Shown here: positions 18,055 through 26,638 of the stretch, piece by piece
Position numbering within the stretch: the first letter of the stretch is position 1
Layout of the letters: every line of letters starts with the position of its first letter
NCBI GenBank assembly: GCA_947626885.1
Contig: CANQTX010000017.1
Coordinates: 1 to 41,793, forward strand
DNA length: 41,793 nt
Origin: an uncultured Clostridia bacterium
GTDB taxonomy: Bacteria > Bacillota > Clostridia > TANB77 > CAG-508
Direction: 5' to 3'
Translations under genes and position numbers: made by a program
The notes under the pieces: model-generated
What the model was told of the DNA's origin: nothing
What the model saw: only the letters and a program-made list of their open reading frames with translations
Databases searched by the model: none

Positions 18055-18128
18055 GTGTGGCAGCACCAGTAGCTGGAAAAATATTAAATGAGGTAATTTC
18101 TTACTTAGAAATCCAGCCAAATCTATGA
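18055..18128 (+). pseudogene. Displaced 3' end of the ftsI-type transpeptidase gene
   Basis: When joined after the core repeat, this stretch continues the interrupted frame with GVAAPVAGKILNEV and stops at TGA 18126-18128, 25 residues in total. GGGVAAPVF-type sequence is the standard last motif of class B transpeptidases, so the assignment is firm. The fragment has no start codon or ribosome binding site of its own and would not be translated unless the element is excised. Confidence 0.9.
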
Positions 18129-18164
18129 AATTATTGGAACGAATGTATATTAGTATTCATTTAG

Positions 18165-18205
18165 CTAGGAATTCAATAAAATCTATTGAATTCCTAGATT
18201 TTTTT
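18165..18205 (+). terminator. Rho-independent terminator of the ftsI-type gene
   Basis: CTAGGAATTCAATA (18165-18178) and TATTGAATTCCTAG (18184-18197) form a perfect 14-bp stem with a 5-base loop, followed by ATTTTTTT. It lies 36 bases after the restored stop codon and faces the minus-strand sortase gene. Confidence 0.85.
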
Positions 18206-18209
18206 ACGG

Positions 18210-19037
18210 TTACATTTCATTTTCTGTTACTGGTATTGCTTTCTTGGCTACTACAACAAATCTACCATCTTTTATATGATAAGAGCAAGTGGATAATGTC
18301 AGTAATTGTTCTCCGTATATGGCTGTTTTTCCTGTTTCATATAAGGAAGCTTTCTTAGCATTTTGCACATAATTATTGTATTGTGTCTCATTTTCAGCAT
18401 GAATAAAATAATAATAGCGAAATACATTTTTTTCAGATTGATAATAAACTCTGGATTGAAATACAGCAATAATTTCATAATACATATCTTCATTTGTTGT
18501 GGTAAAACGAATATTTGGGTGTTGTTGATAAAATTTTGGTGATGAATAGTCTAATAAATATTGAAACATGGTATGATTTTTCATATTATGACCGTAGATG
18601 AGTAGATTATCGCTAGGAGGATTCCAACAATAATCTTTATCTAAAAAAATAGCACCATTAGTTGATTTTTGTTTTTTGTAATTATGATTCATATAAAATG
18701 TATTATCAGTGCCTTGTAAAACTGGGTAATTAATTGGGGTATTTTCAATTTCAATCCATCCTATAATATCATTATTCTCTTGTTGTAATGCTTCTAGTTG
18801 TAGCATTCTTTCTGTTTTTCTTTTATCTTCTTTTTCTTCAGGGGTTATAGTGTTTTCGTGTATATTTTTCTGTTTTTCTTGAAGCGTGCGGAGTTTATTA
18901 GCAGAATATTGATTGAGTAATTGACTTTCTTTTTGGCTCATATGCACTTGATAGATATATTTTATAATATAAAAATTAGATGTGATGAGTAGTGCTAGTA
19001 CGAGAAAATACGTGAAACTTTTCCAATATGTTTTCAT
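18210..19037 (-). CDS. Class B sortase
   Basis: A 275-residue membrane-anchored cysteine transpeptidase that attaches surface proteins to peptidoglycan. An N-terminal membrane helix (about 8-28) is followed by a charged helical stalk and the sortase domain. Class B signatures are DIIGWIEIENTPINYPVLQ, then AIFLD, the catalytic histidine in YGHNM, the catalytic cysteine in TLSTC and the arginine in DGRFVVVA near the end. It lies just outside the inserted element, next to a wall-anchored protein gene on the same strand. The only clostridial class B sortase I know in detail, that of C. difficile, prefers (S/P)PxTG motifs. No clear SD precedes the ATG, so the start is less certain than the family assignment. 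Confidence 0.92.
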   Translation of the reverse strand: MKTYWKSFTYFLVLALLITSNFYIIKYIYQVHMSQKESQLLNQYSANKLRTLQEKQKNIHENTITPEEKEDKRKTERMLQLEALQQENNDIIGWIEIENTPINYPVLQGTDNTFYMNHNYKKQKSTNGAIFLDKDYCWNPPSDNLLIYGHNMKNHTMFQYLLDYSSPKFYQQHPNIRFTTTNEDMYYEIIAVFQSRVYYQSEKNVFRYYYFIHAENETQYNNYVQNAKKASLYETGKTAIYGEQLLTLSTCSYHIKDGRFVVVAKKAIPVTENEM

Positions 19038-19115
19038 ACTTAATTATTTAATAAAAATGTCTAAAATCATGTTAAACCATAAAAGAATTGATTCATAAAT
19101 TTTGGTAATGACTTG

Positions 19116-19152
19116 AAAAAGGATGAGGCACAAAATATATAATATGTGCCTC
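19116..19152 (-). terminator. Terminator after the beta-helix surface-protein gene
   Basis: GAGGCACA (19125-19132) and TGTGCCTC (19145-19152) form an 8-bp stem. Read on the minus strand it is followed by ATCC and a T run (the A run at 19116-19120). It separates the surface-protein gene from the sortase gene, so the two may have separate promoters or be joined by read-through. Confidence 0.6.
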
Positions 19153-19203
19153 TTTGATAAAATTAAAAATTTATTCTTTCAATTCAATGGTAATAAGACA
19201 TTT

Positions 19204-20208
19204 TTAATATAGAAATTCCTTTTTTGTTAATACGACTAATATGATGAAAGATATAGTGAAAGTGAATATGGCAATTGGCAAAAAGTTTTCTGCTCCTGTT
19301 TTAGGTGTTTGGTCCTTGACTTCTTGTGTTGGAGTTACGTCAGGTTCTGGGGTAGTATTTTCATTAGGAGTGGTATCTACATTAGGATCTACTGTTGTAT
19401 CAGGTGCTGGAGCTGGATTGTCTGATGGCTCAGGAGTTGGTTCTACATAAACATCTCCTACAATATCTAAACCAGCATAAGAATTACTTTCATATAAAAG
19501 AGTCTGGTTGTTATCTGTGATAACGACTTTATCTCCTTTAACAAATATTTTGTCAGTCGTTGTATCTGCATTTTTTACTGCAAATTCACTTAAATTATCG
19601 TTTTCTGCAATAAAAACAACGTTTTCTTTTTCTGATGAAGTAATGGTACCATTCATAATTAAGGTAGGAGTATTATCTCCAGTAGTGCTACCTTTTCCTA
19701 TTTCTATACCATTATTATTATACTGTCCATTTCTTCCTAAATTTAAGCTTTTTATCTCAACAGTACCAGCATTCACCAATACACCACCATAACCATTATT
19801 TGTAACAGTAACGTTATCTAGAATGACATGAGCACCATTATAAGATTGTACACCATATTTTTGTGCATCTTTTAAAGTTATATTCATTAAAGTAAGTGTT
19901 GTTCCTACACCGCCAGCTGTAATTAAAGAACCATCCTCACCATTAGGTGACCAATTTGTTGCAACTCTTGATATAGAATGACCATTACCATTAATTGTTA
20001 TGGCTTTTCCGGTTACACCGACAGGTCGGATGAGAATAATATTTTCTGATAATTCAATGATATCACCATTATTTGCATTTTCTATAGCTGAAACTAAAGA
20101 ATCTTGATCTGTTACACTAACATTTGTAGCATGAGATAAGTTTGGAATAAAAGCAAACATAAGTGATAAAACAATGAAAGTTATTATTGTTATTTTTAAA
20201 TGTTTCAT
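19204..20208 (-). CDS. Wall-anchored right-handed beta-helix surface protein
   Basis: A 334-residue secreted protein. It has a signal peptide (about 1-27, ending SHA), a parallel beta-helix region (about 30-245) and a Pro/Thr/Asp-rich stalk (about 246-298). It ends with the sorting signal TPKTG (301-305), a membrane helix and KKEFLY. The beta-helix is inferred from repeated strand patterns such as GKAITINGNGHSI, LTLMNITLKDA, VILDNVTVTNNGYGGV and VEIKSLNLG, as in pectate-lyase-like adhesins and autotransporter-type folds. The motif has Thr in place of the usual Leu. The adjacent class B sortase is the natural candidate enzyme. Minus-strand SD AGAAAGGA lies upstream. Confidence 0.8.
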   Translation of the reverse strand: MKHLKITIITFIVLSLMFAFIPNLSHATNVSVTDQDSLVSAIENANNGDIIELSENIILIRPVGVTGKAITINGNGHSISRVATNWSPNGEDGSLITAGGVGTTLTLMNITLKDAQKYGVQSYNGAHVILDNVTVTNNGYGGVLVNAGTVEIKSLNLGRNGQYNNNGIEIGKGSTTGDNTPTLIMNGTITSSEKENVVFIAENDNLSEFAVKNADTTTDKIFVKGDKVVITDNNQTLLYESNSYAGLDIVGDVYVEPTPEPSDNPAPAPDTTVDPNVDTTPNENTTPEPDVTPTQEVKDQTPKTGAENFLPIAIFTFTISFIILVVLTKKEFLY

Positions 20209-20315
20209 ATCTTTAAAATCCTTTCTATAATTTTATGATTTTATTATTTCCTAAAATGTTAAAAAAATATTGTAATTTATTTTTTAACAAATTTTACATT
20301 TTAAGCTAAAAAATG

Positions 20316-20344
20316 TTGAAAAAAATTCTTTTATTATATATAAT
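20316..20344 (+). promoter_or_regulatory. Promoter of the ABC exporter operon
   Basis: TTGAAA (20316-20321) and TATAAT (20339-20344) are 17 bases apart, 29 bases before the 51-aa ORF. The region 20209-20315 is A+T-rich and must also hold the diverging promoter of the beta-helix gene, which I cannot place with confidence. Confidence 0.65.
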
Positions 20345-20372
20345 AAAAAAAATGAAATAAAGGAGAAATGAT

Positions 20373-20528
20373 ATGAAATTTGATTTAGGAGATGTTAATT
20401 ATCAAGAACAAATGGAGTTGATGAATATATTAAATAGTTTTAATGCTAATAACATACAAAATAAGCAGAGTATAGGATTTAATGATGATACAATTTATAA
20501 TTGGATTGAACCGAAAGAAGAAAAATAA
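20373..20528 (+). CDS. 51-aa small protein heading the ABC exporter operon
   Basis: An ATG preceded by AAAGGAG opens a 51-codon ORF 31 bases before the first exporter gene. The peptide is acidic and polar, with an amphipathic helix (YQEQMELMNILNSF) and an aromatic end (IYNWIEPKEEK). It has no cysteine, no signal peptide and no Gly-Gly leader site. I do not recognise a family. Options are a leader peptide that controls exporter expression (as bmrB does for bmrCD in B. subtilis), a secreted peptide substrate, or a small regulator. Confidence 0.6.
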   Translation: MKFDLGDVNYQEQMELMNILNSFNANNIQNKQSIGFNDDTIYNWIEPKEEK

Positions 20529-20559
20529 ATTGTAGAATACTTAGGAAGAGGATGTAGTA

Positions 20560-22305
20560 ATGAAAGATCTCATAATAAATTTAATAAAAAAGTATAAGTG
20601 GCAAATATTAATCCATATGATTTTTATAGGAATCAATATATATGTATTAACAATTCCTGCTAAAATTGTAGGAAATATGGTAGATTTATTAGGGAATATT
20701 GAAGAAAATAAGGAAAATATTTTAAATAACACATATTATCTTTTTGTAGTATGTGTTATTTGCTTGATTGTTAGAATCATTTGGAAATATTTAGAGACTT
20801 ATGTGGCAAGAGCGTTTGAAAAGGACATAAAAATAAAGTTATTTCAAAGATTTTTAAAATTGAGACTTCAAGACATACAAGATATAAAAAATGGCGAAAT
20901 TATGTCTTATTTTGTAAAAGATGTTAATGAAATTCGATCTATTGTATGGAGAATTTTAAGTCATGGAGAAAGAATTATATTTATTTTTATTATTACTACG
21001 TATCAAATGGCAAAAGGTGTTAATGTTTATTTAACTATGGCAGTTATGGCCCCTATCATTATTGCAGTTTATTTAGTAACAAAAATTAAAAGTTATGTAG
21101 AGAAAAGTTTTAAAAAGGCGCAGGATAGATTTACAGATTTGTCAGAATATATCCAAGAAAGTACAGATAGTATTCGTACCACAAAAGCTTACGTATGTGA
21201 AAAAAATCAATTAGAAAATTTTATAAGAAAAAATAGAATTGTGCGTCAAAGTAATAATACAGTTGATGTTTTCTCAAATCTATTATCTAACTGTACTAAA
21301 ATATGCTTTGGTATTTGCTATGCTATTTCATTATGGTATGGTTCCCAATTAGTACTGAGCGGAGAAATTACAGTAGGAGAGTTAGTAACATTTAATGGTT
21401 ATATTGGTTTATTTGTAACTCCTGTAGATTGGATTCCAATATTAATAGCAAGATTCAAACGAGCAGAAATTTCTTATCAAAGATTAGAAAAGATATTCAT
21501 GTTAGAAACAGAAAAAATTAATACAAAACGTATTTTTAAAACAGAAAAACTAAATGGAGATATTGTTATTCAAGATTTGAATTTCAACTATCCAGGTATT
21601 ATAGATAAAGCTTTAGAAAATATTAATGTAGAAATAAAAAAAGGACAAACATTAGGCATTATTGGAACCATTGGAAGTGGAAAAACAACACTAATGAATT
21701 TATTAACAAAATTATATACAGTGCCAAATGGAAAAATAAAAATAGGTGGAAAAGATATTAATGAAATACCAATTGATGTTTTAAGAAATAATATATGCTA
21801 TATTACACAAGATAATTTCTTATTCTCAACAACATTGCAAGATAATATAAGTTTATTTAGAGAAGATTATCATGAAGAAGAAATAAAAGAGAGTACGAAG
21901 AAAGCGGCTGTATATGAGGATATTAAAAGCATGCCTGAAGGAATACATACTGTTATAGGAGAAAGAGGAGGAGATTTATCAGGTGGCCAAAAGCAAAGAA
22001 TAGCAATATCAAGAGCGTTTTTGAAAAACAGTACAATATTAATATTTGATGATACTTTTTCTGCTTTGGATAATAAAACTTCTGAGAAGTTAATAGAAAA
22101 TATTAAGAGCCTATCAAATGATAAAACAAGTATTATTATTTCTAATAAAGTGTCGGATGTAAAATTTAGTGATATGATTATTGTTTTAGATAATGGTCAA
22201 ATTAAAGAACGAGGCACACATGAAGAATTAATCAATCAACAAGGAATTTATTATACATTTTTTAAACAACAATCTACAAAATCAGAAGTAAGTATATTAG
22301 CATAG
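20560..22305 (+). CDS. ABC exporter subunit 1 (degenerate ATP site type)
   Basis: A 581-residue half-transporter: six membrane helices (about 1-310) followed by a nucleotide-binding domain. Walker A is GTIGSGKT (369-376), the signature is DLSGGQKQR, and Walker B is ILIFDDT. An Asp stands where the catalytic Glu normally is, and the H-loop reads ISNKVSD with Asn replacing His. This pattern marks the non-catalytic partner of heterodimeric exporters such as TM287/288, BmrC/BmrD and LmrC/LmrD. Its intact LSGGQ would complete the consensus ATP site of the partner. Substrate unknown; multidrug or peptide export are both possible. It lies 23 bases before the second subunit. Confidence 0.9.
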   Translation: MKDLIINLIKKYKWQILIHMIFIGINIYVLTIPAKIVGNMVDLLGNIEENKENILNNTYYLFVVCVICLIVRIIWKYLETYVARAFEKDIKIKLFQRFLKLRLQDIQDIKNGEIMSYFVKDVNEIRSIVWRILSHGERIIFIFIITTYQMAKGVNVYLTMAVMAPIIIAVYLVTKIKSYVEKSFKKAQDRFTDLSEYIQESTDSIRTTKAYVCEKNQLENFIRKNRIVRQSNNTVDVFSNLLSNCTKICFGICYAISLWYGSQLVLSGEITVGELVTFNGYIGLFVTPVDWIPILIARFKRAEISYQRLEKIFMLETEKINTKRIFKTEKLNGDIVIQDLNFNYPGIIDKALENINVEIKKGQTLGIIGTIGSGKTTLMNLLTKLYTVPNGKIKIGGKDINEIPIDVLRNNICYITQDNFLFSTTLQDNISLFREDYHEEEIKESTKKAAVYEDIKSMPEGIHTVIGERGGDLSGGQKQRIAISRAFLKNSTILIFDDTFSALDNKTSEKLIENIKSLSNDKTSIIISNKVSDVKFSDMIIVLDNGQIKERGTHEELINQQGIYYTFFKQQSTKSEVSILA

Positions 22306-22328
22306 ATTTAGAGAAAGAGGAAAAACGA

Positions 22329-24078
22329 ATGAAGAATCAAACACTAAAAAGAATGATTAAAATGTTGCGACCACAATTAAAACCTATCATTATTATATCC
22401 GTATTAGCTATTTTAATAAATATAGGAGAAGTTATAAAACCATATTTAATAAAAATAGTAATAGATGACTATTTAAATGCTGGGATATGGGAAAAAGGGA
22501 TTGTATCGATTGGAGTAATTAGTGGCATTTATATTACAATAGTAATTTTGGGAAATATTTTGGATTTTATTATTACAACAGCAACAAGTATGATGGGAGA
22601 AAATGTTGTATATACATTGAGAAACCAGTTATATAAGTTTGTACAATATGCGAATATTCCCTTTCATGATAAAACGTCATCAGGAACATTATTTGTAAGA
22701 ATTACAAGTGATGTAGAAGATATTACTACTTTTTTTAAAGATGTTATTACAACATTCTTTAAAGATATAATTATGATTATAGCATTAGTAATGATGATGT
22801 TAAGCTTAGATTATAAAACAACATTATTATGCTTATTGCTAGTACCATTAGTAACATTAACCTCTATTATTATTGTAAAAATTACAAAACGTATAGAAGA
22901 ATATTCTAAAAAAGTAAAAACAAAATTAAATATCTTTTTAGCAGAATCCATTTATGGTGTAAAATTAATTAAAATTTTTAATAGACAATATGAAAAAGAA
23001 AAAGAATGTGAAGATTTATGCATTAAATTTTGGAAATCAAGATTACCTACTTCTTTAACGGAAGCAGTATTAATTGCCATGATGCTAATTTTTGAAAACT
23101 TAGGTGTTGTTTTAATTGTATGGCTTTCTATATATCATTTTTTTGGTATTCGTTTAGAAATTGGTGTCATTTATATTTTAATAACCTATATTAAGCAAAT
23201 ATTTGAACCAATTAATCGTATTGTAGAAAATTTTGAAACCATCCAGGAAGCTTTGGTTTCTATGAATAAAATATATGATATATTAGAGCATAAAGAATAT
23301 TTGGAAAACTTTGAAGAAGGAATCGAGTTAAATGAGATAAAAGGAAAAATAGAATTTAAAAATGTATGGTTTGCTTATGAAGGTGAGCAATGGATATTAA
23401 AGGATATTAGTTTTACGATTGAACCAGGACAAAGTGTTGCTTTAGTAGGAAGAACAGGTTCACGGAAAAACAACAATCATTAATTTAATTAACCGATTCT
23501 ATGAAATACAAAAAGGAGAAATTTTATTAGATGGTATTAATATAAAAGACATTAATTTACGTTCCCTTAGAAAAAATATAGGTATTATTTTACAAGATCC
23601 ATTTATTTTTGCGCGAAGTATCAAAGACAATATTCAATTAAATGAAGTATTATTAGATGAAGAAATAAATGAAGTTTTAGAACTTTGCTCGGCAAAGGAA
23701 TTTGTTGACACATTACCGAATGGTATTGAAGAGATAGCAAATGAAAGAGGAAGTTCATATTCAGCAGGACAAAAACAACTATTAGCATTTGCTAGAATTA
23801 TTGCACGTAATCCAGCTATTTTTATATTAGATGAAGCAACAGCTAACATAGATACAAAAACAGAACAATCTATCCAAGAGTCAATTAATCATATATCTAA
23901 AGATAAAACAGCTATATTTATTGCACATAGATTATCAACGATTGTTGGTGTAGATAAAATAATTGTTTTAAATCATGGAGAAATTATTGAACAAGGTAGT
24001 CATGATGAATTATTAAAGAATACAGATGGATATTATAGTAAATTATATAATGCTTATTATAATAGTTTAGCATTATAA
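22329..24078 (+). pseudogene. ABC exporter subunit 2, frameshifted within Walker A
   Basis: The partner half-transporter, about 582 residues if read across one frameshift. Six membrane helices and the start of the nucleotide-binding domain run in one frame to ALVGRTGS (378 codons). An extra C at 23463 then turns the expected GKTT into RKNNNH and a stop at 23483. The rest of the domain continues in the next frame to 24078, with ILQDPFIFARS, a degenerate signature YSAGQKQ, canonical Walker B FILDEAT and H-loop IAHRLST. This is the catalytic member of the heterodimer, so the frameshift would disable the exporter. The lack of any other decay suggests a recent mutation or a sequencing error. SD AGAAAGAGG precedes the ATG. 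Confidence 0.88.
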
Positions 24079-24102
24079 AATAAGTTTAGGAGTAGTGTAG
24101 AA

Positions 24103-24720
24103 GTGGATATCTTATTGCTAAAATCTAAGGAGAAACTAGGATGTAATAGATGCGAAAAATGCTGTATTTATAGAGGAGATATTCGATTAACACCAATAAA
24201 TGTTTGTGAAATTAGCCAATTTTTAAATATATCTATAAAAGAATTTCTAGAGCAATATACAAATAAATTAAAAGGAGAGGAACCAGAGCTCGTTTTAAGA
24301 ACAAGAGGAGAATTAAAAGAATGTATATTATATAGTAGAGATAAAAAAGGGTGTAGTATTCATCCTGTAAAACCTATGCAGTGTGTGATGTTTCCGTTAG
24401 TGCCGGAAAATTTAAAAAGAGATTATTTTTATAATTCGAATCAGTGTGTGATAAAAGATGCAAAGCCAATTTCTGTTAATAGATGGTTAAATGGAAATCA
24501 TCATATATATCGTAAAAATAAAAAAATCTGTATGGAGTGGATAGCCTTTGTTGAGTGGATACAACCATTATGGTATCGTATACCGATAGAAAAGCAAACA
24601 GAAATTTATAAAATTTTATTTGAAAAATATCAATGCAAAAAAAATTTAAAATGGCAGATGCGAAAAAATATAGAAGAAGTAAAGCAATGCGTAATAAAAG
24701 AAGGTGAAGAAAATTGTTAG
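24103..24720 (+). CDS. YkgJ-family cysteine cluster protein
   Basis: A 205-residue cytoplasmic protein with the CxxCxxCC cluster CNRCEKCC (about residues 14-21) and a later conserved Cys in HPVKPMQCVMFP, the signature of the YkgJ/UPF0153 putative zinc- or iron-binding family. The molecular role of the family is unproven. The C-terminal third is basic and aromatic (WIAFVEWIQPLWYRIP). The start is GTG 24103 with AGGAG ten bases upstream. It lies 24 bases after the exporter genes, so it is probably co-transcribed. This link may be functional (modifying or handling an exported molecule) or incidental. Confidence 0.8.
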   Translation: MDILLLKSKEKLGCNRCEKCCIYRGDIRLTPINVCEISQFLNISIKEFLEQYTNKLKGEEPELVLRTRGELKECILYSRDKKGCSIHPVKPMQCVMFPLVPENLKRDYFYNSNQCVIKDAKPISVNRWLNGNHHIYRKNKKICMEWIAFVEWIQPLWYRIPIEKQTEIYKILFEKYQCKKNLKWQMRKNIEEVKQCVIKEGEENC

Positions 24721-24732
24721 TGAAAAAGGAGG

Positions 24733-24825
24733 ATGAAACCATAAGAAAAAACAACAGCAGAAGAGGTAGAAACCTATTTTGTAAAATTTGCTGAAATGTT
24801 GAAAGAGCAGAATAGAGAAAAATAG
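24733..24825 (+). pseudogene. Possible broken 30-codon ORF
   Basis: A strong SD (AAGGAGG) and ATG at 24733 are followed by two codons and TAA. After the stop the same frame reads EKTTAEEVETYFVKFAEMLKEQ and ends at 24825, a plausible amphipathic helix. Changing the stop to a sense codon would give a 30-aa protein. It may be a decayed small gene or chance. The rest of 24826-25165 holds a terminator and the murE promoter only. Confidence 0.3.
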
Positions 24826-24862
24826 ATAGTACAGGATAACCATAAGGAAGATAGAGAATAAG

Positions 24863-24904
24863 AAAGATGTTATGTATTAAAAAAGAAAATAACATCTTTT
24901 TCTT
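24863..24904 (+). terminator. Terminator of the exporter operon
   Basis: AAAGATGTTAT (24863-24873) pairs with ATAACATCTTT (24889-24899), an 11-bp stem followed by TTTCTTTT. It closes the operon before the second cell-wall cluster. Confidence 0.75.
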
Positions 24905-25020
24905 TTGAAAATTCGTTTGTTTTTATTTGAAAGAGGGTATAAAACGAGTGCTTTATTAATATGATTAAGAAAGAAGGAACGCGTAGAAAAGTTTCACCTT
25001 GACAATTTAGTAAAATTTTC

Positions 25021-25049
25021 TGTACAAAATAATATTTTTACTATATAAT
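25021..25049 (+). promoter_or_regulatory. Probable promoter of the murE-mraY-ftsW-murG operon
   Basis: TGTACA (25021-25026) and TATAAT (25044-25049) are 17 bases apart, about 115 bases before murE. A TTGACA at 24999-25004 has no well-spaced -10 but could contribute an alternative start. Confidence 0.45.
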
Positions 25050-25165
25050 AAAAATGAATAAAAGATGTTATGATATTTGATAAGATAAATGTTGGTTTTA
25101 GTTATAAAGAGTACAATATGAATTGTGACTAAAGCAGAGAAAAAAAGGAAGGATGATTATAGAAA

Positions 25166-26638
25166 ATGGAATTAAAAAAACTTTTAAATGGTATTCAAAA
25201 TGTTAAGTTAAAAGGTAATATGACATTAGATATTCAAAAAATTGAGTGTAATTCTAAGAAAGTAACACAAAATTCTTTATTTGTTGCTATAAAAGGTTTT
25301 GATTTTGATGGACATCAGTTTGTTCAAGAAGCAATTGAAAACGGTGCTATTGCTGTTATGTTAGACATGTCTGCAGATCTAAAAGGACTTAAGATTCCAG
25401 AGAATATAACGGTTATGATTGCAGAAGATACAAGATATGCATTAGCGATACTATCTTGTAATTTTTATGGTAACCCTTCTCAACATTTTAAATTGATTGG
25501 TGTGACAGGAACGAAAGGAAAAACAACAACAACCTATATGATAAAATCTATTTTAGAAAAAGCCGGATATAAAGTAGGTTTAATTGGAACAATAGCTAAT
25601 TATATAGGAGAAGAATGTCTTGGAGACAGCAACCGAACAACGCCAGAGAGTTTAGAATTGCAAAGATTATTTTATCAAATGGCACAAGCAAAAGTAGATT
25701 ATGTGGTGATGGAAGTTTCTTCTCAAAGCTTAAAGTTAAATAGAGTGGCTGGATGTAATTTTGATTATGGTATTTTTACGAATTTATATAAAGATCATAT
25801 TAGTTTAAAAGAACATACAGATATGAATGATTATTTTGCATCAAAATTAAAATTATTTTCTATGTGTCAAAAAGGTTTTGCCAATGCAGATGATTTTAAA
25901 TGTAATAAAATTATTGCAAGTGCTAAAGGTTGTGAAATAAAAACATATTCAATAGATAATACATCTGACTTAATTGCAAAGGATATTACAATTACGAATG
26001 TTAGTGTAGATTTTAAAGTAAAATTAAATGGAAAGAATGAAAGAATAAAAGTTAATATACCAGGAAGATATAGTGTTTATAATGCATTAGCATCGATTTC
26101 ATTTGCTACTAGTATAGGAATTGATTCAGAGAAAATAAAAGAAGCATTATTAGAAATTACAGTACCAGGAAGAAATGAACTTGTTCTCAATAAAGAAGAA
26201 TTAGCTATCATGATTGATTATGCTCATACTGCGGAAAGTCTAGAAAATGTTCTACAAGCAGCAAAAACATATACAGTGGGTAAAGTAATTTGTGTATTTG
26301 GTTGTGGAGGAGATAGAGATAAAGAAAAACGTCCTAAAATGGGTGAAGTATCAGGTAGATTAGCAGATTATTCTATTGTCACAACAGATAATCCAAGAAC
26401 AGAAAAGCCAGAAGATATTATTAACGATATTGAAGTAGGTATTTCAAAAACAAAAGGAAAATATGAAATTATTGTAGATAGAAAAGAAGCTATTAGAAAA
26501 GCAATAAAGAAGATGGGAAAAAGAGATATTGTGATTATTGCTGGAAAAGGGCATGAAATGTATCAGGAGATAGAAGGAAAGAAATATCCCTTTGACGAAA
26601 GAGAAATTGTGAAAGAAATTTTAGGAGAGAAGAAGTAA
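25166..26638 (+). CDS. murE: UDP-N-acetylmuramoyl-tripeptide synthetase MurE
   Basis: A 490-residue cytoplasmic Mur ligase that adds the third residue to UDP-MurNAc-dipeptide using ATP. The ATP loop is GVTGTKGKTTT (about residues 112-122); RTTPES and the carbamylated-lysine region follow. The C-terminal domain has CVFGCGGDRDKEKRP and TTDNPRTE. The DNPR motif is characteristic of enzymes that use meso-diaminopimelate rather than lysine. The length is typical (about 490). SD AAGGAAGGATG precedes the ATG, and the stop overlaps the mraY start by one base. It heads the second half of the divided dcw cluster. Confidence 0.96.
   Translation: MELKKLLNGIQNVKLKGNMTLDIQKIECNSKKVTQNSLFVAIKGFDFDGHQFVQEAIENGAIAVMLDMSADLKGLKIPENITVMIAEDTRYALAILSCNFYGNPSQHFKLIGVTGTKGKTTTTYMIKSILEKAGYKVGLIGTIANYIGEECLGDSNRTTPESLELQRLFYQMAQAKVDYVVMEVSSQSLKLNRVAGCNFDYGIFTNLYKDHISLKEHTDMNDYFASKLKLFSMCQKGFANADDFKCNKIIASAKGCEIKTYSIDNTSDLIAKDITITNVSVDFKVKLNGKNERIKVNIPGRYSVYNALASISFATSIGIDSEKIKEALLEITVPGRNELVLNKEELAIMIDYAHTAESLENVLQAAKTYTVGKVICVFGCGGDRDKEKRPKMGEVSGRLADYSIVTTDNPRTEKPEDIINDIEVGISKTKGKYEIIVDRKEAIRKAIKKMGKRDIVIIAGKGHEMYQEIEGKKYPFDEREIVKEILGEKK

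Noticed and set aside
18210..20208. Sortase and beta-helix genes as part of the inserted element
   Set aside because: The right attachment site and the displaced transpeptidase end lie at 18028-18128, before these genes, so they are outside the element.
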